Assembly (NCBI GenBank): GCA_018105865.1
Contig: CM030840.1
Location: forward strand, 7,012,006-7,076,005
Length of the DNA stretch: 64,000 nucleotides
DNA from: Metaphire vulgaris
Taxonomy: Eukaryota > Annelida > Clitellata > Crassiclitellata > Megascolecidae
Direction of reading: 5' to 3'
The notes under the pieces are model-generated. The model saw nothing but the letters and a program-made list of their open reading frames with translations, ran no database searches and had not been told where the DNA came from. Both the position numbers and the translations under genes were made by a program. Positions 10,496 to 20,570 of the stretch are shown one piece after another. Positions within the stretch are counted from its first letter, which is position 1; each line of letters starts with the position of its first letter.

Positions 10496-10717
10496 AATTG
10501 TTATATTTCGTCCTCCTTAGTCTTGGGACCGAAACGGAAGGGCAAAGGGACCTAAACGTCCAGGACCAAATCGGCGGGACCAAAAAGTCCGGGACCAAAA
10601 CGTAACGGACGGCCTCTGTCTGACCTGTCCTCAACTCAGACCGCAAGGCAGTGCGAACCGAGAGCGGACATAGTGTCAGGGAGAGTAACACTCACAAGGG
10701 GGGGGGGCGTTACAAAG

Positions 10718-10730
10718 TGGTACCAGAAGT
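10718..10730 (+). promoter_or_regulatory. Primer-binding site of Gypsy element
   Basis: TGGTACCAGAAGT starts with the TGG that pairs with a tRNA 3' CCA and lies a few bases after the inferred LTR end. The core GGTACCAGAAGT recurs at 23889-23900 after another LTR candidate, so both elements seem to use the same tRNA type. Confidence 0.65.
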
Positions 10731-10820
10731 TTTTTTTCTTCCTTCAGGGAAGAGAGGACAGGAAAATACAGAGTCAGTGACAGCGTTAGAACTGCATAGC
10801 CTGAATACATCATTATCATT

Positions 10821-12593
10821 ATGGCGTCGCGAAATACCAGATCGTCATCGCAATTATCTATGCCGTTGTTAACATTGGACGGGGTCCGTGATGACCCTGA
10901 GATAAACTTTAATGACCAACACCGACATAGCCCACATCTGCGAGGGAGGGGTCCGCGAGAATAACCACTTCGGCTCCGTTGATGGGGGACCATCGGGGGG
11001 AGGCATCGCCCGACCGAGAAGCACCACACGCCCGAAGGAGGGGAGCAATGACAGGAGACCCGTTGAGACTGCCTACCCCTTCACCGCCGATGGGGGACGA
11101 TCGGGGGGAGGTATCACCCAACCGAGAAGCCCCACACGACCGTCGAAGGAGAAGTGATCCAGGGCCCGACAAATCTCTACGCCCCGTCAACACAGATGGG
11201 TCAGCTAAGGCTGACTACCCCTTTGCCACCACTGGGGGGGAGGTTGGGTGAAGCACTACCCGATAAGAGACCAGTACCGGAATGAATATCAACCCCAGGG
11301 TCCGATGACACCAAATACATTCAGACCCATTCCCGACCGATTCACAGATCCGGGGGAGGGGGACAGCGTGTACAACAACCGATGAATAACAGGGACACTG
11401 TGGATACCACCACATTCTACCCCAGACCGACCACTATCAATCCGGTTAGGCGACATAACCGTCCCAATCAAAGGAGTGAAATTAATATTGATCATGATTA
11501 TGATCGCAGGGCAGGGACCAGTCATGAACACTTGAGGGCGCCAGGCACCATGACCGCAGCCCATTGCCCGTATGGCAACGAACGACCGACCGATTATAAC
11601 ACATTCTACCGCCATTGGCCAGACGTTGGACCGATCAGAACTAATAATTCCGATCGCCAGAGGGCGAGTGCCAGGGATGACCGCGTGGGGACGGCCAGGT
11701 ATATGACCACTGGGCCATGTCCGATGGAGGGGGATCTGGGCCATTACCATGACCAATCTGAACCCGCTTACAGACAGGTAAAAGGGGAAGACCGGCCCAA
11801 ACAATTTATGAAACCGGATAAGTACAATGGGTCGACCCCAATAGACGCGTTTTTGAAACAATTTGAAACATGCTGTAAACATAATAAATGGTCAGCAGAA
11901 GAGAAATGTGACTTTCTGCAGTGTGCTTTAGAAGGTCCCGCCACTGAAGCCCTTTGGAACTTATCTGCCATGGGGGATTTATCTTATGAAAACCTCGCAG
12001 ACCGCTTAAAACAACAATATGGCCACCAAGAGCAAGCAGAAACCTATCGTACGCAGCTTTACAGTTGTAGACAGAAACCCTCTCAGACGCTTAATGACCT
12101 TCTATTTGAAATCCGCAAACTTATGTCACTGGCTTATCCGTCCCAAGACAAAGACCCCAACCCCGTTATTGAAGATATCGGACGGGATATGTTCGTAGAA
12201 GCTATAGCGAACCCGGATTTGGCAATAAAGGTGAGGGACCGAGACCCCAAAAATCTAAATGACGCCTTCCGTATAGCCCTCCGGTTAGAAAGTTTCATGA
12301 AAACAGATCGTGATAATTTAAACTCATGCAAGGAGGAACCGATACAGGTGGCAAAAGGGGGCAATGATACAGAATTAATCCTGAGGAAACTAGACGAAGC
12401 ACTGAGTAGGCAAACCTTAAAACAAGAACAATTTAATCGATCAATAACGGAGCAAATGCAGCAACTGGCCATGATACGAGAAAAGACACCTAATATTCGA
12501 TCACTGCCCACACCACCCCCAGTAGAAAGACAGGTCCGATTTGAGGGGGATAATGGCCGTAATACAACCCAATCCCCCCACACCGAGGACTGA
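10821..12593 (+). pseudogene. Ty3/Gypsy gag, frameshifted near the N-terminus
   Basis: A start at ATG 10821 (MASRNTRSSSQLSMPLL) is in the same frame as the long open part 11382-12593, but the frame is broken between about 10960 and 11380. That segment contains two copies of a roughly 110-base repeat (near 10979 and 11090). The long part carries the retrotransposon gag core: KPDKYNGSTPIDAFLKQFE, FLQCALEGPA and LADRLKQQYG. Gag forms the particle that packages the element RNA. The C-terminus overlaps the protease frame by 53 bases. Confidence 0.88.
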
Positions 12594-13233
12594 GGTAACA
12601 AGTTTTAACAGTAATAACAATAATTGGAGGAACAGACCTATGGGGGAAAATTATGACCGGCCGACACCGAATTATAATCCACCCAGACAACTTAAGGAAC
12701 CCCCCCCCCGCTGCTTCAATTGCGGGTCATTGGACCACCTTAGACGCAATTGTGGGGATCCCAGGCGCTATAACAATTCAAGACCCCAGATAAACCAGAG
12801 CCTGAACAGAGAGGGGGGCACGGAGGGGCCAACAACACTATATGCCCGAACGCAGATCAATGGTCGATCATTGCTATCAATGACTGACTCTGGAGCCACC
12901 GAAAATCTTTTACCCAGTAGATTTGCGGGGGGAGTGACTGTCAGACCGTCTTCTTGCCAATTCTACGCTGCCAATGGAAGTCTAATTTCTACAAAGGGAG
13001 AAGCCACTGTGTCCGTTCGATTCAGCCCCACCTGCACGAGAAGGGTAAAATTCACCGTGTCTGATCAGATAAGTGAAATACTACTTGGAGTGAATTTCTT
13101 AAAAAATGAAAACTGCAGAATAGACTTTATAGGCCTAAACGACATACTACAAATTGACAATGAAAAAGTGCCACTAATATCCATACTACGCCCAATGAAA
13201 TCCTGTTCGGGAAAGAAAATCGCATGGCAATAG
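12541..13233 (+). pseudogene. Gypsy zinc knuckle plus aspartic protease (start of pol)
   Basis: The frame is shifted relative to gag. It holds a CCHC knuckle (CFNCGSLDHLRRNC) and then a retropepsin with the active-site motif TDSGATENLLP and a LLGVNFLK block. The reading frame ends where RT should follow; instead the sequence joins the integrase C-terminus. The overlap with gag contains a run of six C, which could be either a slippage site or an indel. RT, RNase H and the integrase core are absent. Confidence 0.88.
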
Positions 13234-13490
13234 ATCCAATGTACGGCACGGCACCACCAGAACCAGACCTGACCCCTAGCGAATACATTCGGAAAATTAG
13301 AAGCGCTATGGAAAAATCACATGCGTTGGTCCGCTGCCACCTCCAAACGTCCGCAAAACGCAGGGCTGACAAATACTTCCCCACTGTCAATTAGTGTCAA
13401 AGCATGTACATTTGCACCGGGACAACGGGTATGGTATTTCACGCCAAGACGGAAGACAGGACAAGTGGCCAAGTGGAACCTAGAATAGTC
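13205..13490 (+). pseudogene. Gypsy integrase C-terminal tail
   Basis: Across two frames I read GKENRMAIDPMYGT, EYIRKIRSAMEKSHALVR, then, after a shift, PGQRVWYF and EPRIVCVESI. These are the segments after the catalytic core of Gypsy integrases (the FGREARLPxD block and the GDxVWL-type SH3-like fold). It directly abuts the protease, so an internal deletion removed about 2.5 kb of pol. Confidence 0.8.
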
Positions 13491-13513
13491 TGTGTAGAAT
13501 CAATTTCAAAATT

Positions 13514-13780
13514 AAGGGAGGAGCTATGTTGGGGTTTGCGAAGAGGAGAGGTAGGATTATAATTGCGGGGGGGGGTTAACTAACCTCTGTATCTAGTCTA
13601 TGTGACAGGTCAAAGAACGTGACGTCATTGGAAATAACAGAAGGAACGCTTATGGGATTGGTGATCAGAGACGGAGAGGGGCGGAGACACATTCGTCTGC
13701 GACTCCATAAGATATATTGTACGAGGTGAAGACGTCCGGATGCAGACGAAGAATACTATCGACCTAGAAGCATCTCGAAT
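13514..13780 (+). mobile_element. Possible polypurine tract and start of a 3' LTR
   Basis: AAGGGAGGAG (13514-13523) follows the integrase tail at the usual place and is followed by TATGTTGGGG, so an LTR could begin with TG at 13527. It does not match the 5' LTR start TGTGCC, so either the 3' LTR has been replaced or this is not an LTR edge. A run of ten G lies at 13567-13576 and a GATATATTGTA sequence at 13710, ahead of the next ORF. Confidence 0.35.
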
Positions 13781-13788
13781 CCGAAAAA

Positions 13789-14612
13789 ATGAGCAGAGCG
13801 GAAAATGAAGTATGTTTTAAATGCGGATGTTGGTGCCGCGACTGGGACGCCCTTGTGCGCCATCGCAAGCAGGCGCACCACGGGATGGAGGCGGGGAGGA
13901 GGAACGCTCCTCCGTCGAACACTGTGGCGAGGGAAAAAGTAAGACCTGTGGTCCCTCTGATGCAGGTCCAGACGTTGAGTCCTCGCACAAGTCCGGCAGT
14001 CTCCACGCGCGGCATCCGGCCTACGTCGATCGGGAGCGCGATGGCAGGCCCCAATCCAGGTCTCAATCAACCGGCGTCCACTGAAGTAAAACGGGCTCAG
14101 GCACCGGCCGCACTTCCTACACCAGAAGGACCGACCGTGGAAAGGCCTCGAGGAACTCCATCGTCTGCCAGTCCACCATCCGCCCAGCAAGAATCACGGC
14201 CACCTACACACCCCCTCGTCGTACAGCAGGGCCGCCTTGAACTTCTGGTTGAGGTGGCGGGCCGTTGGAACAGCAAATTCTGTGTGGCACAAGTACGAGA
14301 AATGCTTGAAGCCACCTTCCCGGATGTAGAGAGGATGTTCAGAGACGCAGTGGCCTTCGGCTTGGCCCGCGTCAGACCACTAGTGGCCCCGGCGGCGGCC
14401 CTTGGATCCACTGTGACTACCTTTCCCGACATCGGGGCTGCGACTTCGCCTCCACTGGTCAATCTTCAGCCTCTGCAGGACTCGGGAACAGGATAGAATC
14501 TCGAGGAGGATGAACTGATGCACCTGCTTGAAGAATACTCGGAACTCACGTCTGCGCTGGGAACCAGCCTTGTCCCACTGGAGGCACCAGCCATCATCAA
14601 GGATGAACAGTA
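13789..14612 (+). pseudogene. Small C2H2 zinc-finger ORF, copy 1 (candidate LINE ORF1)
   Basis: ATG 13789 opens a 235-codon frame to 14496. It has an N-terminal C2H2 finger (VCFKCGCWCRDWDALVRHRK, then H), a long Pro/Ala/Ser-rich middle and a second block near residues 160-185 (QVREMLEATFPDVE, then DAVAFGLARVR). After the stop, another frame continues to about 14612 with an acidic EEDELMHLLEEY block. The same three blocks recur in copy 2 (41382-42219), so they define a family. It lies about 250 bases before the LINE endonuclease, same strand, which fits an ORF1, but this is inference. I know no named family for it. Confidence 0.55.
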
Positions 14613-14955
14613 AGACTGGGTACATTTGTAGAAAAGGAAAGATACTGACTTGGGATTTTCCCCACTGGTAGTTTGATCTTTTTTGTAGCTCTGTAGGATG
14701 TTTCTCTTTGTCCTTTTTTTGCTTAATTTTTTGAGTACTGTGGAAGTCAGGAGATATGACAGCAGACGTTTGATTACATGTTTCAACTCGTTGACCTATG
14801 ATATGATTGTGTTGGCATAAGGCTTGAAATGAGAGATTAAAGTTGCGTGTATTAATTGTGTGTATGAGCAGGAGGCTTAGAGGTGATCACATTAGAGTGG
14901 TTTTCTTTCTGTTATTGTTCATGAACAATAAAACTGAGAATGTTATCGATTTACT

Positions 14956-15102
14956 CGGGTCAGTACAACTGGGTACCGCCGATTGGGCCCCGGACAACTG
15001 GGCCCGGCAACTGAGTAACGGGACATCTGCGTAACGGGACCTCTGGGTAACGGGACATCTCGGCCCCGTATAATAGAGAATGGTGTTGATGAATGGTGTT
15101 GA

Positions 15103-15147
<45 letters not shown>

Positions 15148-15587
15148 TGATAGGCGTACTTTGCAATTCGAAAACATGATAGGCCTAATGAGCGTAGCAT
15201 CATAAATGCCTGCGCGCACAAAGAATAGTACTCAATTTTTAGCCGATGACAGGGGTTGAAGAAGACTTCCCGCAGTTATTCACTACTACAGGGATACAGC
15301 GAAGTCTCAATTCTTCTTAAGTCCATATAAGCCCGTAGTAACTATACGTTGCATTTACGATCATAGAAATAGCACTTTCCATTAAGAATTTGTACTCAAT
15401 TTGTAGCCGATGATAGGCTTAAAGAAGACCGCCCGAAGTTTTACAACAAACCCTCAGTTATTATTTGGCCTAAAGTCCAGTTCGATGGTGCGGGGCCGAT
15501 ATGTCCAGGACCCAGATGTCCCGTTACCCAGTTGCAGGTCCCAGTTGTCCGGGGCTCAATCGGCGGTACCCAGTTGTCGCGGACCGA
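14956..15587. mobile_element. MULE-like MITE with long TIRs and 8-bp TSD
   Basis: Inverted arms of about 105 bases (14956-15070 and 15480-15587) share phrases such as ACAACTGGGTACCGCCGATTG. Each arm is built of repeated GGTAACGGGACATCT-like units. The TSD GATTTACT is at 14948-14955 and 15588-15595. Removing the element rejoins the LINE endonuclease reading frame. It has no coding capacity and carries a (TA)n run. Confidence 0.88.
15106..15145. repeat. (TA)n microsatellite
   Basis: About 20 TA dinucleotides inside the MITE. Confidence 0.97.
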
Positions 15588-17020
15588 GATTTACTAGACG
15601 AATCGAACATTGACATTATCTCACTAGTAGAAACTTGGCACGGTGACACTGATTCCGTCTCACTAGGTCGCCTTTGGGGCTACGGCTTTAATGTCGTCGA
15701 TGCTACCCGCAGGCGCCAAGAAAGGGTCAAGCATGACCTGTCCACGAATCACGGCGGAATAGCATGTGTCTAAGCCAGGTCTCACACTTCTGTGATAAAT
15801 CTAGGATACTCACCGACGTCTTTCGAGTATCTCTGCTGTCGAGTAACTTCAGGCAAGCGTCAGTTTATCCTGGCTACCGTTCATCGACCTGTCTCCAAAA
15901 CACCCTCCAACGAGTTCTTCTCTGAATTCGCCGAGCTGCTTACCACTCTCGAGGCCATAAAATCTCCTACGGTCCTTACCATACATTTCGAGCGAACTGA
16001 CGACCTTCTCACTCGTAAGAAGAATGACCTTCTCGAGACGTTCTCCCTTACGCAGCATGTGTCGTCGCCGACGCATGAAAAGGCGGTACTCTCAACGTCG
16101 TTATCGCATCAGATGATCTCCAAATCATGAATGTTACAGCAACAGAAGCCGGCCTTTCAGACCACAGTCTGGTCTCTTTCACCATCCCACCTCTACTCGC
16201 TGCAACTGTCTACACCACTGTTGAGAGCAGAAACTGGCGCAGCCTTGACGTCGACCAGTTTATTCTCACCACTGAACAATCTATTCTGGCGCAGCCGATT
16301 TCGCCAAGTGATGATGCCACCGTTCTAGCCGATCGATTCCAGCGGACCATAACGGACCTGCTCGATCACTTTGCCCCGCTCACCACCAAAACCATCCGCA
16401 TACGCCCTCGTCGACGGTATTATGATGCAGACTGTCACAAAGCACGCCGAGCAGCACGAAAGCTGGAGCGCCGATATAACTAGCAACGGTACTTCGACAG
16501 AACAGACGACCTATCAACAATGGCGCCAAGCTCTTAAATCGAGCCGGGCCCTAGTACTCCAGAAAGCTGCCGCTCTCTTGAAAGCAGAACTAGATGCGTC
16601 AAATGGTAACCCTAGACAACTCTGGAAGACTCTAGAAAACATCCTTGGTTTCCCGTCTCAAACAAGACCTTGTCTTTTAGCGCCATGGACTTCCACGCCC
16701 ATATTGAGACGAAAGTCAACAAAGTTCGCGCCGAGACGACGACCGTCGGTCCCCCATCGTTCCTTCTCAACACCACTACGCAGAAATTCACCACCTTCGG
16801 TAAAGTCAATATCGCCGATGTCACTCGATTAGTCCGCGAGGCACCTCTGAAGCAGAGTCTCCTCGACCCACTCCCGACCTGGCTGCTACAAAAGTGCATT
16901 ACTCCACTCGCTCCCTTCGTGACAGATCTGTTGAACGTCTCACTTGAGTCCAGTCACTTCCCAACGCCTTGGAAGTGTGCAGTTGTCAGACCTCGTCTGA
17001 ACCGGCCCGTTATAGACCTA

Positions 17021-17998
17021 TAGGGTGTAAAAGTGAAAAGGGCACAACTTTATGATACTTAATATCTCGGCTGAGTGTATAGCGATTTCAATGAAATTTA
17101 TAGGCCATATACCTGGGAATGTTTTTGATGCAATTGCCAAATTTCATGCTGATATCTTTAGTTTTTGTTGAAATATGGCCAAAAAACTAAAGAGCCCCAA
17201 ATTTTAAAATTGACAAACAGATTATAACGTCATAGTAAAATGTATCGTTTTTAAGTCTAAAATAGCGTCGTTGTCATCGCGCCAGACAAGGTCAAGGGTT
17301 ACTTACGGCCAACAGATAAACACAGCAGCATTATGATTGGCTGCAGGACTGTCATGATTTGCTTGGAGAAGATTTCATATTCCAGCAAGACGACCTGCCC
17401 ACTCTGCTCTCAGGACCCAGAATTTTCTGGAGCAAAATTGTCCAGATTTCATCAAGAAAGATGACTGGCCACCCAACTCCCCAGATATCAATCCACTTGA
17501 CTTCCACGTCTGGGGAATCATGCTCGACAGATATCAAAAGTATCAGCCAACGCCACAGAACATCACGGAGTTGAAGACTGTGCTGAAGAATATCTGGGAG
17601 AGTTTGCCTGAGGACCAGTTCAAGAAGTCGATATTGTCAGTGAAGAAGCGTTTGTCGGCATGTGTGAAGGCTAAGGGTGCATGGGCATTTTGAGCACCTG
17701 CTCCCGTAGCAAATCATCTGAAATCCCCTCTAAAACGGCACTTTTCAGGGCCAAATGAATAAAAAATTAATTTTTTATCACTTTATTATGACGTTATATT
17801 CCAATATCAATTTCAAAATGTGAGTCTCTTTAGTCTTTTGGCCATATATCGGCAAACACTAAAGATATCAGCAATAAATTTGGCAATTGCTTCAAAAACA
17901 TCCCAGGTATATGGCCTATAAATTTCATTGAAATCGCTATACACGCGGCCGAGATATTAAAAATCGTAAAGGGGTATCCTTTAAACTTTTACACCCTG
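17021..17998 (+). mobile_element. Tc1/mariner element with TA TSD
   Basis: TIRs begin (T/C)AGGGTGTAAAAGT and extend, with mismatches, for roughly 190 bases (the CATATACCTGGGA and ATGGCCTATAAATTTCATTG phrases are mirrored). They are flanked by TA at 17019-17020 and 17999-18000. The 978-bp copy keeps only the end of its transposase. It interrupts the LINE RT. Confidence 0.93.
17350..17693 (+). pseudogene. Mariner-like transposase, C-terminal third
   Basis: The start reads FIFQQDDLP, which is the FQQDxAPxH block with the second catalytic Asp. After a frameshift it gives DWPPNSPDINPLDFHVWG, in which the Asp of SPDINPLD is the third catalytic residue position of mariner-type enzymes. It ends at a stop at 17691-17693. 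The helix-turn-helix and first Asp are missing. Confidence 0.85.
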
Positions 17999-18730
17999 TA
18001 CATCGTTTCTGTCTAAACTGCTTGAAAGGATAGTCTCCGGACAAATAGTAGCCTACCTGACCGAAAACAATCTCCTGCCTGAGCTACAGTCGGCCTACAG
18101 GAGTCACTACTCGACCGAGACCGAACTGCTAAAAGTCCTCAATGACATCATTGAGTTGCTGCCGACCATAAACTGGTTGCCCTTGCGAGTTTGGATTTCA
18201 CGGCCGCGTTCGATTCGGTCGACCACACCATCTTTCTGACCAGACTGGAAAAAACCTACGGCATCGAGGGCCCTGCCCTAGCCTGGTTTCGCAGCTATCT
18301 TAGCGACCGTCGCCAGTTCGTGGTCATAAATCTGGCCACATCCGATCCCACGATGTTGATCAGCGGGGTCCCACAAGGCTCGGTCCTTGGACCACTGCTT
18401 TTTGCACTCTACATCGCGGATGTTGGAAAGCTGATCGAGGCACATGGCGTACTCCATCACACATATGCTCACAACTGCCAGGTCTACCTGACGACGACAA
18501 CCAATGAACTATAAGCGGCGAAAGACAAGAGTCGTAGACTGCATCGACGACATACGAAAATGGATGTTAGAAAACAGACTACTCTTAAATCCTAGCACGA
18601 CAAAATTTATCTGGTTCGCTGCCCCTAGCAGGCTACATCTGATTGACTGGTCTCCATTCCAGTTCACGGGAGAAGCGATTGAGCCTGTTGATAATATACG
18701 ACTCCTTGGCGTCCACTGTGGTTTCACTTA

Positions 18731-18908
18731 ACTGTACCTGAAACTGAAATATCAGTTAACTGAAAATGAAACATACCAATAACTGGAACTTAAAAATAAA
18801 GAACTGAAATAGTTAAAATAATTGAAAAATAAATGACAAACTTAAGAATGATGCGAATTTTCCGAGGACTAAGGGGAGGAAACAGATTCTAATCTTAAGT
18901 TGCTTAAA
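18731..18908. repeat. Low-complexity AACTGAAA-rich tract
   Basis: Loose repeats of AACTG(A/T)AA follow the truncated LINE (18725-18835). A similar tract lies at 38240-38345. Confidence 0.55.
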
Positions 18909-19047
18909 TGGTTGTAAATTGTGGATGCGCCCACCGTATTGATATTGCCGAAAGCCCTGTTTCCCCGTGCTGTAAGACAGGTCTGCTGGCCCCGCCTCTC
19001 GCCTGCCCTGATAGCTTTCCAGCCACCAGATGGAGCTCTTGGCTATG

Positions 19048-19055
19048 TATAAAAA
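19048..19055 (+). promoter_or_regulatory. TATA box of LTR candidate
   Basis: TATAAAAA in a GC-rich setting, about 160 bases ahead of the AATAAA. Confidence 0.4.
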
Positions 19056-20278
19056 CGGATGTTTGGCCACGCAGAGAGGGTGGTTGGTGTTTGTTCGGTT
19101 GGTTGTTCAATTCGATTGGGGGTCCGTCGTAATCGTTTAGTTCCGAATTTGAGATGACAAATTAATCCCGAAGAAGAAAATCTGAATGATCAAAACCCTT
19201 ATAAGCTGACCTGGAAATAAAATAAGCCCGTTTAACAACAAAGTAGGTCCCGCTTCGTCTGGAAAGGAAGGTCGAAAACTATCCCTCTGCGCCCTTAAAC
19301 CTCCCTAGATAATCCTCTTTCGGCAGTGTCCGTTTGTCCTTTAAATCGAATACGCTTACTGGAAGAATACGCGAGTAGAAGGTTTCTGTTAAATTAGAAG
19401 TTAATTATCTACGACAGTCGGCTTCCGGCTGGGAAGATAAGTTTAGAAGTTACGTTAATCTGATTAAATAAATGTTTAGTTGCTTTTCATCTTTTGACTT
19501 TACTGATTTCCCTTCGCAGACTGAGGATATAATATATATAGATAAGAGAGGAATTAGATCTGTGAAATTATTAACGTTTACATATATAGGTGTCCAGTAA
19601 AACAGGGGACACTCGAACCGCGGGCATAATTGTCACTTCGGTATGTTGAAAACAATATCAGTCAACATATAGATTAAGATCATACGTTATCATCAGCGGA
19701 GATTAATTAGAGGCAGGGTAGGCATTGCCTACCCAGAATTTTATGAAGAATTTTAATAAGAGTCTCCAAAACTCCAAAGAGTCTCGAAATACATATAGAA
19801 ACGCCTGGAGCTTCATGTCATAAAAATAAAATAACTAGTGGTAGTACTAACCGTATTAGTCTGTGTCAATGCCATGGTTGATTTGATTCACTCTATTTTC
19901 GCTCACCGATTACCACTTTATAACCGTTTACGCAGTTTGTACGACAGCTACGCGGTCGAGATAGGGATAACCGGATTGCGATGGATAAATTTGTAATACG
20001 AAGTCATCGGACTGTCGGAACTGAACAGAAAGCTGAAGCTTCAGGTACTTCTACAGAAGTAAGAGAAGTTCAACGTCAGCATCATATTGCAAGAAAACAA
20101 CGGAACAAGTCAAGTAAGTGTGAAAAATTGTAAATTTCATGAGTCCTGAGTGATAACTGACTATGGTCTGGAGTAGTAGACTACTAACGAGTTACGATAT
20201 AGACAGTATACTGGACTTGGTTATAATCTCATGAATAATTACATAATTCATCATTAATTCACTGACCGTCAGTGGAAT

Positions 20279-20457
20279 CAGTGGTGTCCTTTGGGTTGGG
20301 GGGCGGGGCTGGGCGGCCGTGGCCCCCAAGAAATGATAAAATTTTGAGAATTGATAAATGAAAAATGAGAAAAATGTTAAATGATGACTGGTATTACCGT
20401 ATTGGATGTTTATGTGCATTCTTTGCCCCCCACGAAAAATGTGAAATCACGCCACTA
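20279..20457. mobile_element. Small hAT-type MITE
   Basis: Left end CAGTGGTGTC and right end (inverted) TAGTGGCGTG enclose 179 bases with G-rich subterminal runs (GGGGGGC on both sides). The flanks AGTGGAAT and AGTGGACT match at 7 of 8 positions, as expected for a slightly mutated 8-bp TSD. Confidence 0.6.
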
Positions 20458-20570
20458 AGTGGACTGCGGTCGTACACGAAACTGTTGATACGTTGCCATC
20501 GTATTTGTTACTGTGATTATGGGCGATATGGGGTAATAACTCAGATGACATAACTTGGATCATTTACTAA

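Larger units (their letters stand above)
6779..10611 (+). mobile_element. MULE (Mutator-like) transposon with 9-bp TSD
   Basis: A 9-bp TSD GCCTCTGTC lies at 6770-6778 and 10612-10620. The two ends carry the same phrase in opposite orientation: repeated TTTGGTCCC / TTTCGGTCC blocks at 6785-6975, and GGGACCAAA / GGACCGAAA blocks at 10515-10607. Between them is a FLYWCH-type MULE transposase split by a hAT insertion. A TSD of 8-11 bp is the Mutator signature. The MULE is inserted in the Gypsy 5' LTR. Confidence 0.88.
3240..10714 (+). mobile_element. Ty3/Gypsy 5' LTR, split by a hAT and a MULE
   Basis: Once the hAT at 3679-6707 and the MULE at 6779-10611 are discounted (with one TSD copy each), the remaining pieces 3240-3678, 6716-6778 and 10621-10714 form about 600 bases. 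They start TGTGCC, carry a TATA box at 3377 and an AATAAAG-type signal near 6738, and end just before a primer-binding site at 10718. The TATA segment resembles 48700-48960, supporting a dispersed LTR or promoter family. The exact 5' edge (TG at 3240) is inferred from the similarity to 46789 onward. Confidence 0.6.
14864..18730 (+). pseudogene. CR1/L2-like LINE ORF2 (endonuclease and RT), broken by two insertions
   Basis: Pieces: 14864-14955 (NNKTENVIDLL), 15596-17020 and 18001-18730. The apurinic-type endonuclease is seen as NIDIISLVETWHGDTDS, then much later AGLSDHSLVSF with the catalytic His. The RT has SAYRSHYSTETELL, LDFTAAFDSVDH and SGVPQGSVLGPLLFALY. The YADD box is changed to YAHN, so RT would be dead even without the frameshifts (near 15772, 16083, 16483, 17020). 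The MITE at 14956-15587 sits exactly inside the IDLL/DESN codons, and the mariner sits between the RT thumb-side motifs. Confidence 0.88.

Noticed and set aside
13527..13780. Confident 3' LTR of the Gypsy element
   Set aside because: It does not share its start with the 5' LTR and no internal match was seen; reported only at low confidence.
14887..15221. Minus-strand frames with (IY)n runs
   Set aside because: They are translations of the (TA)n microsatellite inside a MITE.
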